Below, in pieces: positions 35,780 to 44,839 of a stretch of DNA of 64,000 nucleotides. The DNA comes from Mesostigma viride (taxonomy: Eukaryota > Streptophyta > Mesostigmatophyceae > Mesostigmatales > Mesostigmataceae): contig RPFO01000359.1 of NCBI GenBank assembly GCA_009746045.1, positions 1,887,991 to 1,951,990 of the forward strand. Reading direction: 5' to 3'. A program made the translations under genes and the position numbers. Position 1 is the stretch's first letter. The number at the start of each line of letters is the position of its first letter. Below the pieces are notes generated by a model. The model was not told the DNA's origin. It was given only the letters and a program-made list of their open reading frames with translations, and ran no database searches.

Positions 35780-36232
35780 GTGGTGGTACACAAATACCGT
35801 ACAGGTGGTACCATACACAACTGCAGCCAGGACAACAGCCGGGCGCTGCGTACCTGCCGTGGGAAGGAGGGGGTGGTACACAAATACCGTACAGGTGGTA
35901 CACAACTGCAGCCAGCACAACAGCGAGTCGCTGCGTACCTGCCGTGGGAAGGAGGGAGGTGGTACACAAAAACCGTACAGGTGGTACACAACTGCAGCCA
36001 GCACAACAGCGAGTCGCTGCGTACCTGCCGTGGGAAGGAGGGGGGTGGTACACAAATACCGTACAGGTGGTACACAACTGCAGCCAGCACAACAGCGAGT
36101 CGCTGCGTACCTGCCGTGGGAAGGAGGGAGGTGGTACACAAAAACCGTACAGGTGGTACACAACTGCAGCCAGCACAACAGCGAGTCGCTGCGTACCTGC
36201 CGTGGGAAGGAGGGGGGTGCTACACAAATATC
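35780..36232 (+). repeat. 86-bp tandem repeat, six units with alternating variants
   Basis: The word CAAATACC or CAAAAACC starts at 35791, 35881, 35967, 36053, 36139 and 36225, spacing 90 then 86. Each unit contains GTACAGGTGGTACACAACTG and GCTGCGTACCTGCCGTGGG. Units 3-6 alternate AAAAACC and AAATA, giving a 172-bp dimer. Confidence 0.92.
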
Positions 36233-36370
36233 CGACCTATATATTAGCGATAGCCGCCGCCTATTAAACAGGTCCTATTCATCACGAGCGTCAACGCCCC
36301 GTCATCGCCCCGTCATCGCCCGGCCGAGGGCCTTAACCTGTTAACTGTTTATTCGGAGTGATAGTCAACG

Positions 36371-36955
36371 ACCTATACTACCAATAGCTGCCGCATATCA
36401 AACATCGGTTTTTCATCGGGCCCGTCGAGGGCGATGACGGTGACGGTCGTCACCGTCATCGCCCTCGACGGGCCAACATCTAAACTCTTCTCTTAATCAA
36501 CAATCTATATTACCAATAGCCGCCGCCTATCAAACAGATCCTATTCATCACGCGCGTCAACGCCCCGTCATCGCCCCGTCATCGCCCCGTGATCGCCATG
36601 CCGAGCCAGCCGAGGGCCAACCTCTTAACTCTTTACATTTGTATTCGGAGTAGTAGTCAACGACCTATATTACCAATAGCCGCCGCATATCAAAAAGGTC
36701 GTATTCATGACGCCCGTCGAGGGCGATGACGGTGACGCCGTCACCGTCATCGCCCACGGGCCAACATCTAAACTCTTCTCTTAATCAACAATCTATATTA
36801 CCAATAGCCGCCGCCTGTCAAACAGATCCTATTCATCACGCGCGTCAACGCCCCGTCATCGCCCCGTCATCGCCCCGTCATCGCTCCGTGATCGCCATGC
36901 CGACTGCCGAGGGCCAACCTCTTAACTCTTTATTCGGAGTAATAGTTAACTGCCG
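36371..36955 (+). repeat. 292-bp tandem duplication carrying strong hairpins
   Basis: ACCTATAYTACCAATAGC starts two long units at 36371 and 36663. Each has a GC-rich hairpin (36419-36474 with 26-bp arms; about 36713-36760 in the second), then AACATCTAAACTCTTCTC, and several CGCCCCGTCAT dodecamer-like units. A partial unit precedes at 36236-36360. Confidence 0.88.
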
Positions 36956-37910
36956 GCATTGCCATACAAGAAGAAGCTCTCGATCCTAGGTATAGACTAC
37001 CTCGGGTATCATCATCGTAATTGCTAGCATCGAGATCATTCATACCTACCGACGATGGCCAGCTGCAAAAGAAAAATGTCGACCAACAGACAGGACCTAT
37101 CGCCGGGAACCCTCAAGGCAATAAGGGCGAGACAGGCTTTCACCGTTAAGTAAAGTTGTCCACATCGTGCTAAGGAATTTGTGCTAATCTATGAGTACCT
37201 ATATGGACACTTTGTCGCATTTTTTACATGGCAAATAAGCGATGTATGTGTCATGTAGGCTGCCATTGGTGCATGCATGCATGGGCCAGCAATGATGGTC
37301 AGAGGTACATTGTGCCTATGAGATAACCATCGATTTGTTGATCAGCAAGTGATTCATTACGTGAGACAACAATATGTTTGGGGGCTAAGCTTCTTACATT
37401 GGTCACATGGCCCGCCATAATTGTTTTCTTATGTGTTTAAGGTTAGGGCTCTGTTCATGACTGAACGTCATGAACGCGCTCTATTCATGACATTGATTAA
37501 TTGATTTTAATTAGTCTCATGTCCATGTTGGGGGACCGGGATCTCTGAATTCCCCAAAGAAGATATAGTGGAAGTCACCCCAAGACGTCAATATCCGTCA
37601 AGACGTCAATAACAACATGTATGTCCACAGCTCAGCTAGTAGTCTAAAATATGGGCCTCGAGCTAATCTTGCACGCAAGCAATGCCTATCATCAAGGATT
37701 AATTAATGCCTATCAACAAGGAGACAATCATGCTTGTTAAATTTCCTAGGACCCACAACTGGGGGGTCGTAGTCTTTGACAATGTCCGCCTGGGCAACGC
37801 TACTAATCCTACACATCCGAGGTCCCATGTCTGAATAAGAGGGGTTGAGCGGATGACGCCAACAGTGTCTGTGCTCTGCATGTCAGCTAAAATCATATCG
37901 CGGAGACAAA
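36956..37910. other. CACTA interior, no gene recognised
   Basis: AT-rich unique sequence. It contains a 15-bp duplication around 37580-37605 (AAGACGTCAATA words) and an AACAAGGAGACAATC at about 37723 resembling an inverted family A end. No ORF of interest. Confidence 0.35.
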
Positions 37911-38468
37911 CATATGTGATGCCAGATCTCCTTTGCGGCCGTTCCGAGCTTGGCACTGGATTCGTTGTCCACATCGTCGCGTCGCTGCCGCAACACGATG
38001 TTTTCTGGCATCCGCGGGCTTTTGGTTCCCGCCGCACATTTGAAAGTGCTGTCCTCCGGCTTTTTGCCTTTGCACCGTGTGCAGTTCTTGGACGTTTGGA
38101 ATCATGGCATGGCTAACGTGATGACTGACTAGCTAGACCTTTTCAGTGGTTTTCCATTTGCGGGTATTTCCTCGTAAATGGTGGGAGAGCGATCGCAGCA
38201 ATGGTGCTCACCACTAGACACTCCCGGCCAGTTAGGCTAGAAACACACGCCCTGATCAAGCATGCTGTTTCCGGCCCCACCGTCTAGGTCATCTAGTCGC
38301 TCCACACGTAAGCCAGCCATAATTTCAATGCACAAGGATACACATTTCCATCACCATTCATCTTCATCATCCTGAACGACTCGAAAACGCGGAAAAGATA
38401 ACGGCAGGCTCGAGCTACCATGGTCCGGATTCTCCCGATTTCTGGCCTGCGCTGGTTGTCTCTTTGAT
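37911..38468 (+). mobile_element. Family A repeat, copy 4 (inside the CACTA element)
   Basis: About 560 bp closely matching copy 1 from the TGTGATGCCAGATCTCC segment to GCGCTGGTTGTCTCTTTGAT. It begins later than copies 1 and 2, again a left-end truncation. The - strand frame that reads RVFESFRMMKMNGDGNVYP is longer here than in the other copies. Confidence 0.75.
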
Positions 38469-38985
38469 ATGGCGGTATGTCCAATGTTGGCCACTGCGTC
38501 GCCTAACAGGTTCTTACATGGTCGGCAAGGGCCTGACCATGTAAGAAGATATCTCCCTGGCTGGCCAGTCCACAAGGAACCAGCACAGACCTCATCTGAA
38601 TCAACCTGATTAATTAACTAACTACTTAATTCATTTATTAAACTCATGCCCCCATTAGGGAGTCAAGGAGCATTAGCTAACCCCGATTAATTAATTAATT
38701 AATTAATTAAACACGTGCTCCTGTTGGGGAGTCACGGAGCACCGAAGTGCTTTTAATCCCTGTGTGTGCACAACAGGAGAAAGGGCAGAGACCCCCAGTC
38801 TCCTTCATGCCTAAGGCATGCCACAGCTGCATTCGGGAACGCTAGCTAAACGGACACGCTAACGATCCGGCAATCTGTGGGTGCAATAAGACCCATGTGA
38901 GCATGGCATAACACTAGGAGCGTGGGCAAGTAATCTCATCATAGCCAGGACGTAGCATGGCTGTACTAGGACTATACCCCGATCA
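38469..38985. other. LINE/SINE-type 3' hairpin and AT tail, otherwise empty
   Basis: 38600-38740 has two copies of an AATTAATT-rich stretch followed by CTCCTGTTGGGGAGTCACGG-like hairpins, as at 8448-8500 in reverse. No gene recognised. Confidence 0.4.
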
Positions 38986-39932
38986 ATGGATGGATGGATG
39001 GATGGATGGATGGATGGATGGATGGATGGATGGATGGATGGATGGATGGATGGATGGATGGATGGATGGATGGATGGATGGATGGATGGATGGATGGATG
39101 GATGGATGGATGGATGGATGGATGGATGGATGGATGGATGGATGGATGGATGGATGGATGGATGGATGGATGGATGGATGGATGGATGGATGGATGGATG
39201 GATGGATGGATGGATGGATGGATGGATGGATGGATGGATGGATGGATGGATGGATGGATGGATGGATGGATGGATGGATGGATGGATGGATGGATGGATG
39301 GATGGATGGATGGATGGATGGATGGATGGATGGATGGATGGATGGATGGATGGATGGATGGATGGATGGATGGATGGATGGATGGATGGATGGATGGATG
39401 GATGGATGGATGGATGGATGGATGGATGGATGGATGGATGGATGGATGGATGGATGGATGGATGGATGGATGGATGGATGGATGGATGGATGGATGGATG
39501 GATGGATGGATGGATGGATGGATGGATGGATGGATGGATGGATGGATGGATGGATGGATGGATGGATGGATGGATGGATGGATGGATGGATGGATGGATG
39601 GATGGATGGATGGATGGATGGATGGATGGATGGATGGATGGATGGATGGATGGATGGATGGATGGATGGATGGATGGATGGATGGATGGATGGATGGATG
39701 GATGGATGGATGGATGGATGGATGGATGGATGGATGGATGGATGGATGGATGGATGGATGGATGGATGGATGGATGGATGGATGGATGGATGGATGGATG
39801 GATGGATGGATGGATGGATGGATGGATGGATGGATGGATGGATGGATGGATGGATGGATGGATGGATGGATGGATGGATGGATGGATGGATGGATGGATG
39901 GATGGATGGATGGATGGATGGATGGATGGATG
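38986..39932 (+). repeat. (GGAT)n microsatellite, about 236 perfect units
   Basis: About 945 bp of uninterrupted GGAT with no variant noticed. Because 4 is not a multiple of 3, every frame reads the same 4-residue cycle (WMDG on +, PSIH on -), giving three long false ORFs. Confidence 0.98.
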
Positions 39933-40149
39933 TCAGGCTTGTCTTACATGATGCAGTGGAACTTTGGTGCTGGAGGGTTAATTGTGGCCCGGTCTGGTTT
40001 AGCTTCAGTGCTCTCATGGCGGCCTTCATTTGTAATTATTTGAATGCATGCCCATTGGGCCATGCATAGTGTATATTTTTTACGCATGCACGCCCATTAT
40101 GTATCGCTGGGTCCATCCCATCAATGCTTGTTTATTGCCAGGTCTGGTG

Positions 40150-40380
40150 TAAGTAAGTTAGTGCTATCTAGTCTACAAAATCCTCACTACACTTCTCCCC
40201 AAAGCGCCCCTTCCGCTTTGGGGGAGGGGGCTTACCCACATGGGCTGGCGTGTGAGCCGGGACATTGGTCTTCCACCTCTTCTTGTTCTGCATAGGAACA
40301 GAGAGCGAAGAAATGCGGTGTGGGGACCCCTTCTCGTGGTAATGCGTTACATGTACTCCCCACCGGGCTTTGCTCTTCAT
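40150..40380 (-). pseudogene. LINE ORF2 C-terminal fragment
   Basis: The - strand reads HRISSLSVPMQNKKRW, then PAHVGKPPPPKRK, matching the end of ORF2 at 14108-14260 (HSLSRLW...KTRWKK...GKPPPRP). The 3' UTR part is cut short. Confidence 0.75.
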
Positions 40381-40430
40381 GGGTTCATAAAGACAACAAT
40401 TATTCAGTAAGAATTTAATAAATTAGGAAC

Positions 40431-40560
40431 ATATATCCGTTGGGAGTCACTGTTACACATATACCTGAAAAGGGGCATATGATTTTAAATACATTCTGAG
40501 CTACAACCTGCACGTGCATGGGTTTAGTTAACTGGCACCTATACTAGAGGCCTGACATGG
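40431..40560 (-). mobile_element. SINE-like repeat, partial
   Basis: Matches the 3' halves of the copies at 6299 and 11117: AGGAACATAT, a TCCGTTGGGAG hairpin, then CATATGATTTTAAATACATTCTGAGCTAC-type body (shared words CATATG and ACATTCTGAGCTAC). Preceded by an AATTTAATAAATT tail. Confidence 0.55.
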
Positions 40561-41479
40561 GGTGGAGCTTCAGTGCTTCCCCGCCTTCTCCTTCTCCCAC
40601 ACTGGGTGCTCCGCGTCCTTCTTCTCCGGCCCTGCCCATGGGTGCACCGGCCCCGCCTCCTCCTTCTCCTCTCGGGACGATTCGCGCTCCACGCATGGCT
40701 GCAGCATCAGTTAGCACGGGCAAGACATAGCAGTAACCGCGCTATTGCTGTTCTAGCACCAGCCTAGCAGACTGCCATGATCACTCAGCAAACCCACGAC
40801 AGCTAAACCCTTGGCTGTCACAACCAGTCCATGCATCATTAAGTATGGGTACAGGGAAAGCTTCCCGCATATCCATGGCCATATGGATGGCAGCAACACA
40901 ACGACTTGCCCCCTAGCCCCCCGTGCACACACAAAAACGTGGGTCGTGGCTTCCACGCCCCATCCGCCATGCATGACAGCGCGTACCTTACTCGCATTCA
41001 CACCGGGCTGCATCCCAGCGCCGTTGCTGTCCCCATGTGACACGTCGGCTGATTAAGCAGACACACAGCAGAGTCTGATGTAAACCGCTAAACCCCAAAC
41101 CCATGCAGACCACAGTCAAGGACGCGTGCATGTCAAGCCATGCCAATTGTGAACCGTACAGCAATTTACTTTTCAAGCCTGAAGAGGTGGATAGCAGATA
41201 CTAGCCTGGAAGAGGTTACAGGGGCACATGTCCATTAGCGAGCGGAACAACACAGCATACACCCTACAAGCGTACCGCACAATGTCCTCCTGCAATTGTC
41301 TGCAGATCTCCCAATGCCGCAGACATCTCCACTGCTCTCATGGCGATTGCAAATGCTTCATGCCGCTGACATCTCCACTGCTCTCATGGCGATTGCAAAT
41401 GCTTGATGCCGCACCTCTGCTTACAGCAGAAAAGCTTCCTCCGGGCGAGGCACCTGACTGGAACCAACACCCATTCCTT
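40561..41479. other. CACTA interior, no gene recognised
   Basis: A 50-bp duplication (CTGACATCTCCACTGCTCTCATGGCGATTGC-type, shared word CTCTCATGGCGATTGCAAATG) lies at 41325-41400. The open frames show no recognisable motif. Confidence 0.35.
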
Positions 41480-42174
41480 GGCTTCACAACGTGGCCATGA
41501 CAGCATCGTGAATCTGCTTCGCCAACGCCCACACTTCAGGACCCGCGCCCTGCACCGCCATGGCCACAGGCTGCACCGCTGCAATCGATGCAGCATTCAC
41601 TGCCTGCGCCGCACCATGTACTGCATGCACGAAAGCCAATCCTGGCTCGGTTATCATGGTCTTGCCCGATTCCTGCTGCTTCTTCTTCTTCGATGCGGTC
41701 ATGCGCACTTTATACCCCTTCCTCTCCAAGCACGCCTTCAGCACCTGGCTCGTGCGGTGCTGAATATGCTTCTGAAGGCGCGCCTTCTAAACACGAAATG
41801 TTGGCAATGTATGATTCCCAAACGGCATCATAGGCACATAATCAGTCCCATTAATTGCTTTGCGGCAGTCAATGCACCAGAACACCTGTTGAAAAAAGAA
41901 GGTTATGCACGCTAGCGATTACCCGCGGCAAGAAGCAATCAACACGCCTCGCTAACAACTGCAACCACAATGTAATTCATGACGGGCCACTCACCGCTAC
42001 CCTGCTCTCCTGCTTCAATGTCTCCCCATTCTCAAGGCCTCCATTGTAAACCTCTCCGTCTTCACCATCGTCATCGTCTTCCTCTTCCTCCACTCCGACG
42101 TATCCGTGTTTCCTTTTCCTAAGATACCTAGGGTTGTTCAAGTCGTATGTGCGGCGTTGGCACACTTCCAACAA
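41480..42174 (-). pseudogene. Spliced gene remnant of unknown function in the CACTA element
   Basis: On the - strand, 42174 to 42001 is open: a basic segment RKRKHGYVG, then the acidic EEEEDDDDGEDGEV. A plausible GT donor lies at 42000, and a TTTTTTCAACAG acceptor precedes 41885 (115-bp intron). The next exon starts VFWCIDCRKAINGTDYV, containing a C-x2-C pair, and hits a TAG after THLPTFRV-like residues. The frame after the stop remains open (HIQHRTSQVLKACLERKGYK) to about 41480. This looks like a host-gene fragment captured by the transposon and decaying. The protein family is not recognised. Confidence 0.45.
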
Positions 42175-42845
42175 AATTTTGGCCGCCTCTACCCATTACC
42201 ATTTATTCGTACTATCATAACATATCCAGGCGTTTGAAAAATCATTCCCTCGTTCGAACTTCTACCCCTGGGCGTCCATGACGAGGCAGTCACGACGGGA
42301 CGCAGATGCACAAAAATAAAACAAGGCGACATCCCTTCAATCATTGACCAAAAAACAGAATACGCGCAGAACTTGGATTTCAACACCACGCACCCATTAC
42401 CAGCGAGCACGGCTGGCCTGCAACCGCCATCATTTCATAACCAGAAGCCAGGGCCCACACTCCATCCCGTTACCTCATCTTCCACGCACGGCTTCCGCTG
42501 CTTCCCTCTGCTCTTTCGCATTCTCCGCCAGCAACCTCGCCTTCTCCTCGTCCAACAATCCACTAAGAATAAAATCCCCTCTATTGGACGCCATTCAGAC
42601 GAACTTTGCTAGCGTCTTTTCACCGGCCCCAGCACACATAATCTATAGCCGCTTACTGACAACGGCCGACAACGACAACTGCTGAATAGGCGAAAAAGGC
42701 TGATAACTACATTTTTATATTTCGCTGCATTTGCTAATAGACACGCACGTTCTCCCACTTCTCCATTACAATATAATTATCCATCTGGCCGTGTACAGGC
42801 AAAGATCCCCGAAGTAACTTACTGAAACGTATCTTACAGCATCGG
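42175..42845. other. CACTA interior, no gene recognised
   Basis: Possible further exons of the same captured gene on the - strand; no motif supports any one of them. Confidence 0.3.
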
Positions 42846-43101
42846 ATCACTGGCACCTAATCTACAGGTGGTAGATTACCAACCAAGACCCGTCGCGGTA
42901 ATTTACTCTGTCGGTAATGTACTACCAAAGATGTGCAGTCGTAACGTTACTCTTACTTACGGCTAGTAAAATTACTACGTAGGATGATAGGTAGTAATGA
43001 TTACGGCGTTGGATCTCACGCCTCGTATCTAGGTAGTAAGATAAGACCTCGTAATTTACGCCTCGGATCATTTTTACTACCCTCGGACGAAAAGTATAGT
43101 G
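42846..43101. repeat. CACTA right subterminal region and TIR
   Basis: Scattered direct and inverted GTAATTTAC / GGTAGTAA / CGTAATTTACG words leading into the terminal inverted repeat. The array is less regular than on the left. Confidence 0.75.
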
Positions 43102-43430
43102 GAGCTGATCTGCATATACCTCGTGAGGCGACTCACGAGTACGACCGTTACGGCCGAGGCGAGCAGAACGAGCTTGTCGGCGGCGGTAAGCGGTGGTTGC
43201 GCAATCTTGCTTGGCATCGCAACCCAGGCGAGACACAACATCCAGTCGAACGCAAGGAAGACGGGCGACCTGTGACCTGCGTGCTGGGAGAGTTTAACCC
43301 AGACCTCCAGATTGTCGCAGAGGCAGCAGCAGCCACCACGGTTGCTGAGGGTGTTGAGCAGCGTCCAGACCGTGAGGAGGGGCAGGCGAGTGCAAGCCAG
43401 GAGGCGGCCTCGTCTGGAGTAAGTGCGTGA
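43102..43430 (+). CDS. Copia 5' ORF, second part after the CACTA insertion
   Basis: Continues the frame of 31114-31923: ADLHIPREATHEYDRYGRG, then NLAWHRNPGETQHP and an alanine-rich acidic tail ending ASSGVSA before TGA. No recognised domain. About 150 bp of GC-rich sequence separate it from the gag frame. Confidence 0.55.
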
Positions 43431-43582
43431 GCCTGAGTGGGTTCCAGCGGCCATATCTGCGTGTGTTTTCTGTGGTATTCTATAATGCTTCGTAACACGC
43501 GCGGGGGCGGCAGCGGGAGCGGGGCGGGAGCGGGGGAAGGCGAGGGTGAGGCAAGGGCAGACACAGGAGCCCCGCCAACGTC

Positions 43583-44833
43583 GTGCCAGAGGGACAGGCA
43601 ATCCCAACGGCAGAGGGCGTCAATGGCAGGAGGGCGTCCAACCGGAAGAGGAAAGAGGTGGCACAAGGGGAGGAGCGTGCAGGGTGGCCAACCGACGGCG
43701 TGGTGCTGACGGGGGAGGGCCAGAATGATGCTGAACGGCAAGCACCTGGTAAGAGACCATGTGTGCCTCCGTCTGGTGTTCCTGCAGCTCATGTTCCTGC
43801 GCCATTAGCACCAGTAGGAGCTGCTGTCATTGGCAGTGACCCTCGTGCTTTGCCTGGGACTAGACCTCATATGAGTGCTGTGGCTGTGATGAATGGCCAG
43901 AAGCCTCTCAAGCCTCCTGTGGGACAGGAAGAGCTAGACAAGTGGTTGGAGGATATGGAGCTAGTTTCATGCTCTGTAGATCCCACTGTCAACCTTGTGC
44001 AGGTATTCCACACATCCACGACTAATAGGGATTCAAGTGAGAGGGTGAGGGACAAGGCTAGGCAGGCTGTCAAGGACAAGCTGACTTGGTCTCAGTTCCT
44101 AGAGGGCCTACGTCAGGAGTTTTCTGATAAGGTACTCAACCTCACTAATCACTATAAGCTCAGCTATGATACCTTTGAGATCAAGGGCACAATAGCTGAG
44201 GAGCTGCAGCGGCTCACACGCATCAGGGAGAAGGGGGCCAAGCATGGCTTCAATCTGACTGATAGAGCAGTGGCAGATTACTTCCTGGATCGCATGGGGC
44301 TGAGTGTGGATGGGAGAAATGCAGCTAGGATGTTTGCTGATCAGACAGATGGGACGTGGCCAGCCTTGCAAAAGGTTATTTTCAATATCCGTCCATCTGA
44401 CAATGCTGCTTGCAAGGCAATCCAGGTGACTGGTGCCCCTTCAGCCTCCGCTCATCAGGTCCATGGTGACGCCCCTGGGCAGGGTGCTCAGGGAGAAACC
44501 AGACCTAGTAGGCGTCAGAGGGCTAACAGGCGCAGGCAGAATGGTAACCAGGGTGGCAAGGGCCAGCAGCAGGGATCCAAAGGCAAGGGTCAGCAGCAGG
44601 CTGGTGGTCACCAGGGTGGTCAGCAGAACAAGGGTGGCCAAGGGCAAGGCAAGAGCCAGGGCCAGGGCACCCAGGCCAGTCAGAGCAGCCAGAACCAGGG
44701 TGGCCTGAAGAAGGCTGCTGCTGGGAAGGATGACAAGTGCTTTGGATGTGGCAGGACGGGTCATTGGCGACGTGACTGCCCAGACCAGGCCAAGTCTGCT
44801 GGAGCAGGCTCTGGCCAGGTGGGTAAGCCATGA
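43583..44833 (+). CDS. Copia gag
   Basis: Open frame to a TGA at 44831-44833. The first ATG in frame is at 43871 (MSAVAVMNGQKPLKPP), so 43583-43870 may be untranslated or reached from another start. The capsid region (about 43910-44400) has DKWLEDMELV, LTWSQFLEGLRQEFSDK, YDTFEIKGTIAEELQRL and VADYFLDRM, a helical layout typical of UBN2/copia gag. A long Gly-Gln-rich basic linker (GGQQNKGGQGQGKS) leads to the zinc knuckle CFGCGRTGHWRRDC. The protein packages the element RNA into particles in the cytoplasm. It is in the same frame as pol, separated only by one TGA and two codons. Confidence 0.88.
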   Translation: MPEGQAIPTAEGVNGRRASNRKRKEVAQGEERAGWPTDGVVLTGEGQNDAERQAPGKRPCVPPSGVPAAHVPAPLAPVGAAVIGSDPRALPGTRPHMSAVAVMNGQKPLKPPVGQEELDKWLEDMELVSCSVDPTVNLVQVFHTSTTNRDSSERVRDKARQAVKDKLTWSQFLEGLRQEFSDKVLNLTNHYKLSYDTFEIKGTIAEELQRLTRIREKGAKHGFNLTDRAVADYFLDRMGLSVDGRNAARMFADQTDGTWPALQKVIFNIRPSDNAACKAIQVTGAPSASAHQVHGDAPGQGAQGETRPSRRQRANRRRQNGNQGGKGQQQGSKGKGQQQAGGHQGGQQNKGGQGQGKSQGQGTQASQSSQNQGGLKKAAAGKDDKCFGCGRTGHWRRDCPDQAKSAGAGSGQVGKP

Positions 44834-44839
44834 CTTGAG

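Noticed and set aside
35780-36232. CRISPR-like regular array
   Set aside because: The units are contiguous tandem copies of 86 bp without unique spacers, in a eukaryotic transposon; there are no cas genes.
37880-38485. Target-site duplication around family A copy 4 (ATATCGCGG / ATATGGCGG)
   Set aside because: The left word is not adjacent to the copy's start and differs by one base, so chance is more likely.
38957-40069. WMDG and HPSI repeat proteins of 320-370 residues in several frames
   Set aside because: A tetranucleotide array with no stop keeps three frames open on each strand; there is no unique coding sequence on either side.
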